From the NCBI RefSeq assembly GCF_014170305.1, contig NZ_LZZT01000005.1, positions 1 to 55,737 of the forward strand: a DNA stretch of 55,737 bases, given 5' to 3'. Below, in pieces: positions 18,352 through 28,003 of this stretch. The stretch is from Achromobacter sp. UMC71. GTDB lineage: Bacteria > Pseudomonadota > Gammaproteobacteria > Burkholderiales > Burkholderiaceae_B. The notes beneath the pieces were generated by a model that searched no databases, had not been told where the DNA came from, and saw only the letters and a list, made by a program, of their open reading frames with translations. Every line of letters starts with the position of its first letter. Positions within the stretch are counted from its first letter, which is position 1. The translations under genes and the position numbers were made by a program.

Positions 18352-18993
18352 ATGGCGATCACCGAACCCTCCCTGGCGTTCACCGCGGCGCTCACCCTGC
18401 TGGCCTACCTGATCGGCTCCGTGCCGTTCGCCGTGGTAGTCAGCAAGCTCATGGGGCTGCAGGACCCCCGCAGCTACGGGTCGAAGAACCCCGGCGCCAC
18501 CAATGTGCTGCGCACCGGCAACAAGACGGCCGCCGCGCTGACCTTGCTGGGCGACGCCGCCAAGGGATGGTTCGCGGTGTGGCTGGCCGAGCAACTGGCG
18601 CCCGGCATCGCCTCGTGGTCGCTGGCGGCGGTGGTGGTGGCGGCCTTCCTGGGCCATCTGTACCCGATTTTCCTAGGCTTCAAGGGCGGCAAGGGCGTGG
18701 CCACCGCGCTGGGCGTGCTGGTGGCGATCCAGCCCTGGCTGGCGGTCGCCACCGCCGCCACATGGCTCATCATCGCAGTGTTTTTCCGCTATTCGTCCCT
18801 GGCTTCGCTGGTGGCCGCCTTTTTTGCCCCGGTCTATTACGTGTTCGGCTCGGGCATGGCCTGGTATGCCCAGCCCGCCCTGGGCGTGGCGCTGGCGGTC
18901 ATTGGCGTGATGCTGTTCTACCGCCATCGCGCCAACATCACGCGCCTGGTGCAAGGCACGGAAAGCCGCATCGGCGGCGGCAAGAAGAAGTAA
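18352..18993 (+). CDS. plsY: Glycerol-3-phosphate acyltransferase PlsY
   Basis: The 213-residue inner membrane enzyme transfers acyl groups from acyl-phosphate to glycerol-3-phosphate, the first step of phospholipid synthesis with PlsX. The three conserved loops are visible: [22 protein letters not shown] and [12 protein letters not shown]. About five membrane helices are predicted. It stands alone between surE and tsaD, with a strong terminator after it. Confidence 0.96.
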   Translation: MAITEPSLAFTAALTLLAYLIGSVPFAVVVSKLMGLQDPRSYGSKNPGATNVLRTGNKTAAALTLLGDAAKGWFAVWLAEQLAPGIASWSLAAVVVAAFLGHLYPIFLGFKGGKGVATALGVLVAIQPWLAVATAATWLIIAVFFRYSSLASLVAAFFAPVYYVFGSGMAWYAQPALGVALAVIGVMLFYRHRANITRLVQGTESRIGGGKKK

Positions 18994-19025
18994 TTCCCTG
19001 CCGGCAGTCATTCCCGGCCGGCCGG

Positions 19026-19050
19026 CGGCCGGGCGCCCCTCGCCCGGCCG
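19026..19050. terminator. GC-rich hairpin between plsY and tsaD
   Basis: A perfect 10-bp stem (19026-19035 with 19041-19050) and 5-base loop lie between the convergent genes. There is no clear T-run. Confidence 0.6.
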
Positions 19051-19055
19051 GAGCC

Positions 19056-20090
19056 TCAGGCGATATCGGCCAGGTCCCAGCGCGGCCGGATGGTGAAGCC
19101 GTGCGCATCCGGATCCAGCGTCACCAGCCCCGCCTTGACCCGCTCGGCCGCCGCGAAGGCGATCATGGCGCCGTTGTCGGTGCACAACGCCAGCGGCGGA
19201 AAATAGGCCTGCGCCTTCAGGGGCTTGAGGGCCGCGGCCAGCTTGGCCCGCAGCAACTGATTGGCGCCTACGCCACCCGCGACCACCAGCCGGCGCAGGC
19301 CGGTCTGCTTGAGCGCGCGGATGGACTTGGCGGCCAATACTTCCACGATCGCGGCCTGGGTGGCCGCCGCCAGGTCGGCGCGGGTCTGCGCGTCCAGGCC
19401 CCCGGCCTGCTGTTCGGCCGCCTTGACGCGGGTCAGCACGGCGGTTTTCAGGCCGCTGAAGCTGAAATCCAGGTCGCCGCTGTGCAGCATGGGCCGCGGC
19501 AGGTCAAAACGCGTCGCGTCGCCGCTGTCGGCCAGCCGCGCCAGCGCGGGGCCGCCCGGGTAGCCCAGGCCCATCAGCTTGGCGGACTTGTCGAAGGCCT
19601 CGCCGGCGGCATCGTCCAGGGTTTCGCCCAGCAATTCGTAACGCCCCACTCCGTCGACCCGCATCAGCTGCGTATGGCCGCCGGACACCAGCAGCGCCAC
19701 GAAGGGGAAATCGGGCCGCGGGTCCGCCAGCATCGGCGACAGCAGGTGGCCTTCCAGGTGATGAATGGGGATGGCGGGCAGATGCCGCGACCAGGCGAAC
19801 GACTGCGCGACGCTGGCGCCCACCAGCAATGCGCCGGCCAGGCCAGGGCCTGCCGTATAGGCGACCGCATCGATGTCGGACATCGCCAGACCGGCCTCTT
19901 CGAGCACCTGGCGGGTCAGCGGCACCACGCGGCGGATGTGGTCGCGCGAAGCGAGTTCAGGTACCACGCCCCCGTATTCCTGGTGCATGGCGATCTGGGT
20001 GTGCAGGGCATGCGCGAGCAGGCCGCGTTCCGTACAGACGGCTGCGACGCCCGTTTCATCGCAGGAGCTTTCAAAGCCGAGAATAATCAT
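19056..20090 (-). CDS. tsaD: tRNA N6-threonylcarbamoyladenosine transferase subunit TsaD
   Basis: The 344-residue ASKHA-fold protein, with TsaB and TsaE, transfers threonylcarbamoyl to A37 of ANN-decoding tRNAs. The N-terminus [14 protein letters not shown] and the metal motif [16 protein letters not shown] are intact, as is the loop SGGHTQL. The start at 20090 matches the family. It is divergent from the purine permease; rpsU, a common neighbour elsewhere, is not here. Confidence 0.97.
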   Translation of the reverse strand: MIILGFESSCDETGVAAVCTERGLLAHALHTQIAMHQEYGGVVPELASRDHIRRVVPLTRQVLEEAGLAMSDIDAVAYTAGPGLAGALLVGASVAQSFAWSRHLPAIPIHHLEGHLLSPMLADPRPDFPFVALLVSGGHTQLMRVDGVGRYELLGETLDDAAGEAFDKSAKLMGLGYPGGPALARLADSGDATRFDLPRPMLHSGDLDFSFSGLKTAVLTRVKAAEQQAGGLDAQTRADLAAATQAAIVEVLAAKSIRALKQTGLRRLVVAGGVGANQLLRAKLAAALKPLKAQAYFPPLALCTDNGAMIAFAAAERVKAGLVTLDPDAHGFTIRPRWDLADIA

Positions 20091-20198
20091 GGCGGCAGAG
20101 TTTACAACTGATGCGAAAATACGCCCGTTTACAAAATCGTCGAGGGCAACAAGGCCCTCGCCCGACAACCTGAGCCTGCAAGCACCCTGGGGATAAGA

Positions 20199-21491
20199 AT
20201 GCTGGAGAAGCTATTCAACCTGCGTGAACACGGCACGACCGCGAGAACCGAAATCGTGGCCGGCCTGACGACATTCCTGACCATGTCGTACATCATCTTC
20301 GTGAACCCGGACATCCTGTCGTCCACCGGCATGGACCGCAACGCCGTGTTCGTGGCCACCTGCCTGGCCGCCGCGCTGGGCTCGCTGGTGATGGCGCTGA
20401 TCGCCAACTGGCCGATCGGCATGGCGCCCGGCATGGGCCTGAACGCGTTTTTCGCGTTCACCGTGGTCAAGACCATGGGCTACACCTGGGAGCAGGCGCT
20501 GGGCGCCGTGTTCATTTCGGGCGTGATCTTCCTGATTCTGACCATCTCCGGCATCCGGGTCTGGCTGGTCAAGGGCATCCCGCATTCGCTGCGCAGCGCC
20601 ATCGCCGCGGGGATCGGCCTGTTCCTGGCCATTATCGCGCTGTCCAGCGCCGGCATCGTGGTTGCCCATCCCGCCACCAAGGTTACGCTGGGCGACCTGA
20701 CCGCGCCGGGCCCGCTGTTCGCCATCCTGGGCTTTTTCATCATCGCCTCGCTGGACGCACTGCGCGTGCGCGGCGCGATCCTGATCGGCATCCTGGTGGT
20801 CACCGTGCTGTCCATGGCGCTGGGCTACAACGAATTCAAGGGCGTCTTCGCCGCGCCGCCCAGCCTGTCGCCGACGCTGTTCAAGATGGACATCCTGGGC
20901 GCGCTGCACACCGGCTTCGTGCACGTCATCCTGGTATTCGTGCTGGTCGAGGTGTTCGACGCCACCGGCACCCTGGTTGGCGTGGCCAAGCGCGCCGGCC
21001 TGATGCCTGAAGGCCGCCCCAACCGCCTGGGCCGCGCGCTGTTCGCCGACAGCACGGCCATCGTGGCCGGCTCGATGCTGGGCACCAGCAGCACCACCGC
21101 CTATGTGGAAAGCGCCTCGGGCGTGCAGGCCGGCGGCCGCACCGGCCTGACCGCCCTGGTCGTGGCCCTGCTGTTCCTGGCCGCGCTGTTCATTTCGCCG
21201 CTGGCCGGCGCCGTGCCGGCCTACGCCACCGCGCCCGCCCTGCTCTACGTGGCCGGCCTGATGATGCGCGAACTGATCGACATCGACTGGAACGACGTCT
21301 GCGAAGCCACCCCGGCCGCGCTGACGGCCCTGGTCATGCCGTTCACCTACTCCATCGCCAACGGCATCGCCTTCGGCTTCATCAGCTACGTGGTGCTCAA
21401 GACCGCCACGGGCCGCGTGCGCGACGTGCATCCGGCCACCTGGCTGGTGGCGATCCTGTTCGTGATCCGCTACGCGTTCTTCCCGGAATAA
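20199..21491 (+). CDS. NCS2 family purine permease, hypoxanthine/guanine type
   Basis: The 430-residue membrane protein belongs to the AzgA-like branch of nucleobase:cation symporters (E. coli GhxP/PurP). Diagnostic segments are [16 protein letters not shown] near the start, [12 protein letters not shown] and the late [14 protein letters not shown] with [13 protein letters not shown]. About twelve to fourteen spans are expected. Which purine it carries cannot be fixed from sequence. It has its own terminator and appears to be a single-gene unit. Confidence 0.9.
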   Translation: MLEKLFNLREHGTTARTEIVAGLTTFLTMSYIIFVNPDILSSTGMDRNAVFVATCLAAALGSLVMALIANWPIGMAPGMGLNAFFAFTVVKTMGYTWEQALGAVFISGVIFLILTISGIRVWLVKGIPHSLRSAIAAGIGLFLAIIALSSAGIVVAHPATKVTLGDLTAPGPLFAILGFFIIASLDALRVRGAILIGILVVTVLSMALGYNEFKGVFAAPPSLSPTLFKMDILGALHTGFVHVILVFVLVEVFDATGTLVGVAKRAGLMPEGRPNRLGRALFADSTAIVAGSMLGTSSTTAYVESASGVQAGGRTGLTALVVALLFLAALFISPLAGAVPAYATAPALLYVAGLMMRELIDIDWNDVCEATPAALTALVMPFTYSIANGIAFGFISYVVLKTATGRVRDVHPATWLVAILFVIRYAFFPE

Positions 21492-21526
21492 GCCGATGCG
21501 GCGGGCCCCCGCCCGCTTGCGACCCG

Positions 21527-21560
21527 CCGCCGCAGGCCGCCACCGGCCGCGGCGGTTTTT
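21527..21560 (+). terminator. Intrinsic terminator of the purine permease gene
   Basis: The stem CCGCCGC/GCGGCGG with inner GGCCG/CGGCC (21527-21555) is followed by five T. Confidence 0.9.
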
Positions 21561-21576
21561 CTTTGGCAACGCCAGG

Positions 21577-22056
21577 TCACCATGCCTGCCACAGCACGCC
21601 GGCCAGGTACATGCCCAGCCCAAATACGGCATGCGTGGCCGCGCTGCGCAGGCAACTCTTCAGCGGCGTCGGCGTGCGCGATGCCGCAAATCCCGCCCCC
21701 ATCGCCGGCTGCATCACGAACAGCGGCACCACGACGGTGGCGACACCGACGGCCAGCGCCGGCAGCAGGCGGGGCTCGTGCAGCCACCCCGTCCCCCACA
21801 TCGCAACCAGCAAAGCCGCGAACGCGATCCCGACAGCGTAGTGAATCGCCCAGCCCAATGCCGCCTCGCCGCGTATCGGTGCCGACCGCCCGATGCCCGC
21901 GTGCGCGAACCGGCCCCGGGCCAGATGGCCGGCCCAGCGCCCCACCAAGGCATAGTCCAGCGTCGGCACACCCAGGCCCTTCAATATCCACGACCACCCG
22001 TCCATCACGACCGTCGCGCCGACCCCCACCCACACCACCCCTGCCGCCTCGTTCAT
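21577..22056 (-). CDS. DUF2938 family membrane protein
   Basis: The 159-residue protein has about four to five hydrophobic helices and resembles the uncharacterised DUF2938 family (WVGVGATVVMDGWSW near the start, PLFVMQPAMGAGFAASRTP later). Its function is unknown. The ATG at 22056 follows an AAGGA site. It is divergent from a MerR-family gene and has a promoter with a 19-bp spacer holding a palindrome, so the MerR protein probably activates it. This pairing suggests a stress- or ligand-induced membrane protein. Confidence 0.8.
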   Translation of the reverse strand: MNEAAGVVWVGVGATVVMDGWSWILKGLGVPTLDYALVGRWAGHLARGRFAHAGIGRSAPIRGEAALGWAIHYAVGIAFAALLVAMWGTGWLHEPRLLPALAVGVATVVVPLFVMQPAMGAGFAASRTPTPLKSCLRSAATHAVFGLGMYLAGVLWQAW

Positions 22057-22096
22057 GCCCAGTCCTTTGCGATTGATGAATACTGCGATGGCAGGC

Positions 22097-22127
22097 ATGA
22101 TAGAAGTTGAAGTCAACTTCAAGTCAA
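22097..22127 (-). promoter_or_regulatory. MerR-type promoter of the DUF2938 gene
   Basis: On the minus strand, -35 TTGACT (22122-22127) and -10 TATCAT (22097-22102) are separated by exactly 19 bases. The spacer contains the dyad GAAGTTGA-N2-TCAACTTC (22103-22120). This is the over-long, regulator-twisted promoter architecture of MerR-family targets. Confidence 0.8.
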
Positions 22128-22137
22128 CAGGGGTTTC

Positions 22138-22578
22138 ATGGACATTTCCGAAGTGGCCCGGCGCACCGGCATGGCAGCGTCCACGCTGCGATACTACGAA
22201 AAGCAGGGCCTGATCGCGGCAACCAGTCCGGCCGGCCAGCGGCGCCGCTTCGCACCGGACGTGCTGGATCAACTGGCGCTGATTGCGCTGGGCCAGGCCG
22301 GCGGCCTGTCGCTGGATGACATCCGCGCCATGCTGCGCGCCGATGGCGCGGTACAGGTCGACCGGCAGGTGCTGCTGGCCAAGGCCGACGACATCGACGC
22401 CACCATCAAACGCCTGCGTGCCATGAGCCAGGGGCTGCGCCATGCCGCGCAATGCCCGGCCGCCAACCATGCGCAATGCCCGACCTTCCAGCGCTTGCTG
22501 AAGGCGGCCGCGGCGGGTCGGTTAAAGCGCAGCACGGCCGGGCTTGGCGAGCCGCGCCGCAACGCCGCGGGCCGCTGA
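22138..22578 (+). CDS. MerR-family transcriptional regulator
   Basis: The 146-residue protein has a MerR DNA-binding domain (about 1-70, DISEVARRTGMAASTLRYYE) and a dimerisation helix. Cysteines at AAQCPAANHAQCPTF resemble the paired C-terminal cysteines of metal or redox sensors in this family, but the spacing is not that of CueR or SoxR. It sits divergent from the DUF2938 gene with a single 19-bp-spacer promoter between them, so it likely activates that gene and represses itself. Confidence 0.9.
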   Translation: MDISEVARRTGMAASTLRYYEKQGLIAATSPAGQRRRFAPDVLDQLALIALGQAGGLSLDDIRAMLRADGAVQVDRQVLLAKADDIDATIKRLRAMSQGLRHAAQCPAANHAQCPTFQRLLKAAAAGRLKRSTAGLGEPRRNAAGR

Positions 22579-22623
22579 GGCGTCAACGCCGCATCACACC
22601 GCCCCGCCGCTGGCACCGACCGC

Positions 22624-22980
22624 CTACGCCGCCGCCGTCCACACCGCCAGCTCGTAGCCGTCAGGATCGATGAAATGGAACCGCCGCCCACCGGGAAAAC
22701 CGAACGCTGCGCGGCTGATGCGCCCGCCCGCGGCTTGCACGCGTTGCTGCGCGCCCGCCAGGTCGTCGGCGTACAGAATCACCAGCGGGCCACCCGGCCG
22801 CACCGGTTCGCCAGTGGTCAAGCCGCCGGCCAGCCGACCGTCGGTGAATTCGGTGTACGTGGGACCGTAGTCGGTAAAGGTCCAGCCGAACGCGGCGCCG
22901 TAGAACGCCTTGCTGCGGGCGATATCGGCCACATTGAATTCGATGTTGTCGATCTGGTGGTTCTTGCCTCTGGCGCCCAT
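22624..22980 (-). CDS. VOC family (glyoxalase/dioxygenase fold) protein
   Basis: The 118-residue protein has one glyoxalase-type domain: it starts IDNIEFNVADIARSKAFYG and ends with FHFIDPDGYELAVW. The VOC superfamily covers isomerases, dioxygenases and antibiotic-binding proteins; short stand-alone members like this are usually of unknown substrate. A GGGAG site precedes the ATG. The frameshifted AraC gene lies upstream on the same strand. Confidence 0.88.
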   Translation of the reverse strand: MGARGKNHQIDNIEFNVADIARSKAFYGAAFGWTFTDYGPTYTEFTDGRLAGGLTTGEPVRPGGPLVILYADDLAGAQQRVQAAGGRISRAAFGFPGGRRFHFIDPDGYELAVWTAAA

Positions 22981-23103
22981 GGGGATCTCCCGCGAAATGG
23001 AAAATGAACCCGGATGATCGCTGAAACCAGACCGCGCGTCTTGAACAAAACGGCCAAGGCTGCGCAGGCGCTCATCCCCGCCACAGGCGCGCGCCGGTCC
23101 GCC

Positions 23104-23921
23104 TTACACCGCCGCCTGGGCCCGCAGTTGCGATGGCGTCATGCCGCAAAGCACTTTCACTTCGCGGCTCAGATGCGCCTGGTCGGCATAGTGGGCCTGG
23201 ATCGCCAGGCCAGCCAGGCCCGCCTGAGGCGCGTGCCGCAACAGGCCCACGAAACGTTGCAACCGCAGGATGCGCTCAAGCATCTTGGCCCATAACCGAA
23301 GTGATCAAGGCAGAGACGGCGCAGGCTGCGCGCGCTCAGGCCCAGGGCCTCGCCCGTACCCAGGCCGGCAAGGTCGGACGCCGCCAGGCTGCTGAACAGG
23401 AGCGCGGCGCGCCGCGATGACGCCGCCGGCGCCAGCGCGTCGTACTCGCGCACAGCCTGCCGCGCCAAGGCGTCTTGCAGCACGCGCATCTGGCCGTCCG
23501 GCGTGGCGCAATGGCGCAGGCGCTGGGCGACCTGGCCCGCCCGGCGGTCGCCCCACAGGTCGTCCAGGCCCACCCTGCGCCCGACCAGCTCGGACAGGGG
23601 CACACCCAACCAGCTGCGCGCCGCGCCCGGCTGGAACCGAAGGCCCAGCACGCGGGCGCCAGACGCCAGTTGCGGGCGCGCGGCCACGACATCGGGGCCC
23701 ACCACGCACAGACGCCCATCCACCCACAGAATGTCCACGCAGCCGTCGGGCAGGACGGCCACGTCGCCGCTCTGTCCGGGCGCCAGTTCGCTTGACCAGG
23801 CGCACAGGAAATGGGCGCGCAGCGGTGCAAGCGGCGCGGTTTCGCGATAGGCCCCGGTCATGCCGGCGATAGCCGGCAACTCGTCGGGACGGGAAGCAGC
23901 GGTGTGCGAACGGGCGATCAT
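23104..23921 (-). pseudogene. AraC-family regulator with a frameshift in the HTH domain
   Basis: The first frame (23921 down to about 23287) encodes an N-terminal sensor domain (LPDGCVDILWVDGR, FQPGAARSWLGVPLSEL) and the first HTH (LGLSARSLRRLCLDHFGYGP). It then reads into a non-conserved tail. A second frame continues with MLERILRLQRFVGLLRH, a full second HTH (YADQAHLSREVKVLCG) and MTPSQLRAQ, stopping at 23104. Restoring one A at 23285-23286 (CCAAGATG to CCAAAGATG) rejoins both frames into a normal AraC protein of about 271 residues. It is either a recent inactivating deletion or a sequencing error. Confidence 0.85.
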
Positions 23922-24156
23922 GGGGCGAGCGGAAGAATCGACATGACCACTATACCGGTACGGCTGGCCTGCCTCGCCAGCCCGATGGCCAATGGCCGCC
24001 ATTGACCGGCGCTATCAACCCGGCGGCCCTCATGGTTGCTGGCGGACATGGTTGAATTCGCCGATACACTCCCCATGTATATAGGACTATGGAGTCAATC
24101 TTGCGCCGCTACCCGATGGTTTCTTCCTGTTCCGCCTTCTGCGCCGAGCGTCGCGC

Positions 24157-25146
24157 ATGAGCGCCCTGGCCCGCATTCCCTTTTCGGTGCTGGACCTGGC
24201 CCCGATCGTGCAAGGCCGCGATGCCGCCGACGCGTTCCGCAACAGCGTCGCGGTGGCGCAGCACGTCGAACGCCTTGGCTACAAGCGCTTCTGGCTGGCC
24301 GAGCACCACAATATCAACGGCGTGGCCAGCAGCGCCACGGCGGTGCTGATCGGCCATATCGCCTCGCACACCACCACGCTGCGCGTGGGCTCGGGCGGCG
24401 TGATGCTGCCCAACCACGCGCCGCTGATCATCGCCGAACAATTCGGCACGCTCGAAACCCTGTACCCCGGCCGCATGGACCTGGGCCTGGGCCGCGCGCC
24501 CGGCAGCGACGGCGCCACGCAGCACGCGCTGCGCCGCGGTCCGCGCAGCGGTCTGGAGTTTCCGGCGCTGGTCGAGGAGTTGCGCGGCTTTCTCGCGCCC
24601 TCACGCCCCGGACAGCCCGTGCGCGCCATTCCCGGCGAAGGCCTGGACATCCCGATCTGGCTGCTGGGCTCCAGCGATTTCAGCGCCCGCCTGGCGGCCG
24701 AGCTTGGCCTGCCCTTCTCGTTCGCGGGCCACTTCTCGCCTGAAGGCATGGCCGCGATGCGGCTGTACCGGCACCTGTTCAAGCCGTCGGAAACGCTGGC
24801 CCGCCCCTACGCCATGATCGGCGTGCCGGTGGTGGCCGCCGAAACCGACGAGGCCGCCCGCCGCCAAGCCACCACGCAGCAGCTCAAGTTCCTGTCGCTG
24901 GTGCGCGGCAACCGCCTGCAATTGCAGCCGCCCGTGGACAGCATGGACGGACTGTGGAACGAATGGGAACGCGAGGCCGTCAATCAAAGACTGGGCGCGG
25001 CCATCGTGGGCGGCCCCGAAACCGTCAAGCGCAGGCTGGAAGCCCTGGTCGCCGAAACCGAAGCCGATGAAGTCATGATCGTCTCCGACTTCTACGACAT
25101 CGCCGATCGCCTGCGTTCATTCGAGATCGTCGCATCGCTGAAGTGA
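24157..25146 (+). CDS. LLM-class flavin-dependent oxidoreductase
   Basis: The 329-residue protein belongs to the luciferase-like monooxygenase family (E. coli YhbW type). Diagnostic parts are FWLAEHHN near residue 47, [20 protein letters not shown] and the [13 protein letters not shown] loop. It should use FMN from a partner reductase to oxidise an unknown organic substrate. The upstream region holds a possible promoter, with TTGAAT at 24052 followed by AT-rich DNA near 24076. It is divergent from the AraC pseudogene. Confidence 0.88.
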   Translation: MSALARIPFSVLDLAPIVQGRDAADAFRNSVAVAQHVERLGYKRFWLAEHHNINGVASSATAVLIGHIASHTTTLRVGSGGVMLPNHAPLIIAEQFGTLETLYPGRMDLGLGRAPGSDGATQHALRRGPRSGLEFPALVEELRGFLAPSRPGQPVRAIPGEGLDIPIWLLGSSDFSARLAAELGLPFSFAGHFSPEGMAAMRLYRHLFKPSETLARPYAMIGVPVVAAETDEAARRQATTQQLKFLSLVRGNRLQLQPPVDSMDGLWNEWEREAVNQRLGAAIVGGPETVKRRLEALVAETEADEVMIVSDFYDIADRLRSFEIVASLK

Positions 25147-25293
25147 CGCCAACCATTGCGACGCGGCACGTCCCCGCTCTACTATGGACTGCGGGCACCG
25201 GCGATCCCGCGTCGCCAAATCAGGTCCGGGGCAGGCCCCCCTGGACCTCTGACATCGACTTTTTTGCGCCGCGCCAGCGGCAAGGACCCCAAA

Positions 25294-25668
25294 ATGAGTA
25301 TTGTTGAACTCACCAAAGACAGCTTCCAGGAAGCCATTACGCCCGACGGCACCCTGATCGTCGACTTCTGGGCGCCGTGGTGCGGCCCCTGCCGTGGGTT
25401 TGCCCCCGTGTTCGAGCAGGCCGCCACCGAGCATCCCGACGTCACGTTCGCCAAGGTGAACACCGACGTCGAACAGGAACTGGCCGGCGCGCTGGGCATC
25501 CGTTCGATCCCCACGTTGATGGTGTTCCGCGAAAAGGTCCTGCTGTTCTCGCAGCCCGGCGCCTTGTCCGGTGGCCAGCTCAACGAGCTGCTCGCCAAGA
25601 TCAAGGAAGTGGACATGGAAAAGGTCCACCAGGAAATCGCCGCGGCCCAGGATAGCCAGGACGCGTAA
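25294..25668 (+). CDS. Thioredoxin
   Basis: The 124-residue cytosolic protein has a complete thioredoxin fold with the WCGPC active site (residues 29-33) and the cis-Pro loop IPTLMVF. It is longer than E. coli Trx1 (109) because of a charged C-terminal helix (EVDMEKVHQEIAAAQ). The start at 25294 matches the fold (MSIVELTKDSFQEAI); an in-frame extension upstream is not conserved. It probably acts as a secondary disulfide reductase. Confidence 0.92.
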   Translation: MSIVELTKDSFQEAITPDGTLIVDFWAPWCGPCRGFAPVFEQAATEHPDVTFAKVNTDVEQELAGALGIRSIPTLMVFREKVLLFSQPGALSGGQLNELLAKIKEVDMEKVHQEIAAAQDSQDA

Positions 25669-25670
25669 AT

Positions 25671-25697
25671 CACAAGGGCCCCACGGGGCCCTTGTTG
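25671..25697. terminator. Terminator between thioredoxin and the IMPACT-family gene
   Basis: CAAGGGCCCC (25673-25682) pairs with GGGGCCCTTG (25685-25694), giving a strong GC stem between convergent genes. Confidence 0.8.
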
Positions 25698-25730
25698 CAT
25701 TGCGCGGCGCGGCATTCAGCCCAGCCGTGT

Positions 25731-26318
25731 TCAGCCCAACACCTCCCAGGCCGCGCGGCCGCGCGTGATGTTGGCGGCCGTGCGCTCCAGTTCGGCCACG
25801 GCCGCGCGCGGCACCGTGAAGCGCAACGTCACCCCGTCGTGGGTAAAGTCTTCCTGCTGGATCGATGCACCGGCTTGCGCCAGCCGCGACTTCAGGAGCG
25901 GCAGTTCCGCAAAGCCGCAATGGCACGCGATGGTGGCCAGGTCCACCACTTCGGTACGCGGCCCGTTGCGCAGGCAGTTGGCGGCGCAACCGCCATAGGC
26001 GCGCACCAGACCGCCCGCCCCCAGCTTGACGCCGCCGAACCAACGCACCACCAGCACCGCCACGCGGTCCATGTCCTGCCCCTCGATGGCTTGCAGGATC
26101 GGCCGGCCCGCGGTGCCACCGGGCTCGCCATCATCATTGAAGCGGTATTCCTGCCCGATGCGGTAGGCCCAGCAGTTGTGGGTAGCCTCGGGATCGTTGT
26201 GGGCCGCGAAAAAGCGCAGGGCCTCGTCGACGCTGGCGACGGGTGCGGCGTGCGCGGCAAAGCGGCTTTTCTTGATGTCTTCCTGGTGGGAGCAGGCAGC
26301 GGTCAGCGTGTACGTCAT
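25731..26318 (-). CDS. yigZ: IMPACT/YigZ family protein
   Basis: The 195-residue protein matches the bacterial YigZ/IMPACT family: the UPF0029 signature appears as DDGEPGGTAGRPIL and VVRWFGGVKLGAGGLVRAY. The eukaryotic relative regulates the Gcn2 kinase, while the bacterial function is still unclear, perhaps linked to translation or proline metabolism. It is a single gene transcribed toward the thioredoxin. Confidence 0.92.
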   Translation of the reverse strand: MTYTLTAACSHQEDIKKSRFAAHAAPVASVDEALRFFAAHNDPEATHNCWAYRIGQEYRFNDDGEPGGTAGRPILQAIEGQDMDRVAVLVVRWFGGVKLGAGGLVRAYGGCAANCLRNGPRTEVVDLATIACHCGFAELPLLKSRLAQAGASIQQEDFTHDGVTLRFTVPRAAVAELERTAANITRGRAAWEVLG

Positions 26319-26381
26319 AGCCCGGCATTGTAAGTGCTGGCGCGGGCTGGCCTGGACCCACTGACCCGCGCCAGGCCGGTA

Positions 26382-27221
26382 TCAGCCGTGGCAGTCGGCC
26401 ACTTCCTGGTCCAGGTAGACGTCAAACGCCACATCGCGCGCCCACTTGGCGGGCAGCGCCTTCCAGGCACCCGCGCGCGACCACTCACGCATGCGTTCGC
26501 CCAGCCAGGCCTGGGTGGCCGTGTCCTTGGCCGGCAACAGCCAGACGCGTTCGTGGCGGGCGCCATCCGCGGCCACGGTGGCCGAGAACTTCTTCCATTC
26601 GGGAAAGCGCATCAGCGGCTCCCACACGGCGTCATCGATCAGGCCGATGTCGCAACTGCCTTCGCGCACGGCCACCAGGGCATCGGACGGCACGCGGTAG
26701 GTGCGCACGACGGCGCCCCAGCTTTGCGCCAGCGCCTGTGCGCCCACCGCCGCCTCGGCCATGCAGACGCTGCGCCCGCGCGCATCCGCCGGCCGGCGCA
26801 TCGCGGTATCGCTGCGGATGACGGCCTTGGGGCGGGCGGCGTAGCCCGTGGACAGCGCGGCGACGTCCGCGGGCAAGGGTTGCGCCGCCGGCAGGCTGCG
26901 GTCAGCCAGCACCACGTCGACCTCGCCTGCGGCCAGCAAGCGCGCCGCATCGGCGGCCGCCACTTGGCGCAAGCTGAACGGCAGGCCCAGTTCTTGCGCC
27001 AGCTTTTCCGCCATGGCGGCGTCCAGGCCTTCCGGTGTGCGGATCTTGGCGCCGGCCACGGGCGCGGGCGCCAGGTACGGCACCCCCACCACCAGCTCGC
27101 CGCGCTGGCGCGCCGCCGCCAGGCCGTCCGCCGGCACGGGGCCGGCGGCGGCGGTCAGACCGGCGGCCATGGTGGCCACCAAGGCGGTAGCGAGCATGGT
27201 CCGTGGAGCACGGCGCGTCAT
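26382..27221 (-). CDS. Periplasmic binding protein, SBP family 3-like, last gene of the ABC operon
   Basis: The 279-residue exported protein starts with a signal peptide (about 1-26) and then the type-2 binding fold signature RQRGELVVGVPYLAPAP with EGLDAAMAEKLAQELGL. This is typical of amino-acid-type receptors, a different family from the other receptor of the operon. The start at 27221 is 9 bases after the permease stop, so it is co-transcribed. Its ligand is unknown. A second receptor in an SsuABC-like operon is unusual. Confidence 0.85.
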   Translation of the reverse strand: MTRRAPRTMLATALVATMAAGLTAAAGPVPADGLAAARQRGELVVGVPYLAPAPVAGAKIRTPEGLDAAMAEKLAQELGLPFSLRQVAAADAARLLAAGEVDVVLADRSLPAAQPLPADVAALSTGYAARPKAVIRSDTAMRRPADARGRSVCMAEAAVGAQALAQSWGAVVRTYRVPSDALVAVREGSCDIGLIDDAVWEPLMRFPEWKKFSATVAADGARHERVWLLPAKDTATQAWLGERMREWSRAGAWKALPAKWARDVAFDVYLDQEVADCHG

Positions 27222-27229
27222 CGCAAGCC

Positions 27230-28003
27230 TCACACGTATTGGTAACGCAGCAGGCGGTGCTTCAACCGCTCGAGCACGAACTGGTCGATCACGGCCGCCA
27301 GCACGGCGATGACCAGGATGTTCGTCATCACCCCGGTCATGTCGGCGATCTCGCCCGAATACGCCAGCGAGCGGCCCAGGCCCTTGCCGAAACCGATCAG
27401 CATTTCCGCCGAGATCAGCGCGCGCCAGGCATTGCCGAACGCCAGTTGGGCGCCGGTGATCAGTTCCGGCATCACGGCCGGCAGGTAGACCCGCTTGACC
27501 AGGCCCCAGGGCGTGGCGCCCATGACGCGGGCGGCCGACACGTGCACGCGCTGCACCGACTCGGTGGCGTTCATCACACTGAGCGCCGCCGGGAAAAAGG
27601 CCGACAGCGCCACCACCACGATGATGGGCGTGTTGCCAAAGCCCATCACGATCAGGAACAGCGGCACCCAGGCGATCGACGGAATCGATTGCAGGATGAC
27701 GATGGCGCTGCGCAGCACTTCGCGAAAGAAGAACAGCACTGCCGCCACCAGGCCAAAGCCGATGCCGGCGGCCAGCGCCAGGCCGTAGCCCGCGCCCAGC
27801 CGGCCCAGGGTGCCCATCAGGCTCTGGTGGAACGACGTCTTGCCCAGGTCTTCGATCAGGCGCTGCACCACCGCCGGCACACCGGGCATCAGGAAATCGG
27901 GCAAGGCGAACGCGGCCAGCTGCCACAGCGCCAGGATGAAGACAACGCCCAGCACGCCCGCCAGGTGTTTGCGGGCGCCGGTGACTCGGGTGGAAGCGCT
28001 CAA
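27230..28003 (-). CDS. ABC transporter permease, SsuC/TauC-like
   Basis: The 257-residue inner membrane subunit has about six helices and the EAA loop (AARVMGATPWGLVKRVYLPA) that docks the ATPase. It resembles permeases for sulfonates, taurine or nitrate. Translation begins at TTG, overlapping the stop of the receptor gene by 4 bases (TTGA), with an AAGAGG site upstream; no ATG is available nearby. Confidence 0.9.
   Translation of the reverse strand: MSASTRVTGARKHLAGVLGVVFILALWQLAAFALPDFLMPGVPAVVQRLIEDLGKTSFHQSLMGTLGRLGAGYGLALAAGIGFGLVAAVLFFFREVLRSAIVILQSIPSIAWVPLFLIVMGFGNTPIIVVVALSAFFPAALSVMNATESVQRVHVSAARVMGATPWGLVKRVYLPAVMPELITGAQLAFGNAWRALISAEMLIGFGKGLGRSLAYSGEIADMTGVMTNILVIAVLAAVIDQFVLERLKHRLLRYQYV

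Noticed and set aside
18567..20111. A long plus-strand frame over plsY and tsaD
   Set aside because: It is a frameshifted shadow of plsY continuing antisense to tsaD, with Arg/Gly/His-rich sequence only.
20091..20198. A purine riboswitch upstream of the NCS2 permease
   Set aside because: The 108-base gap lacks the conserved three-way junction loops of purine riboswitches.
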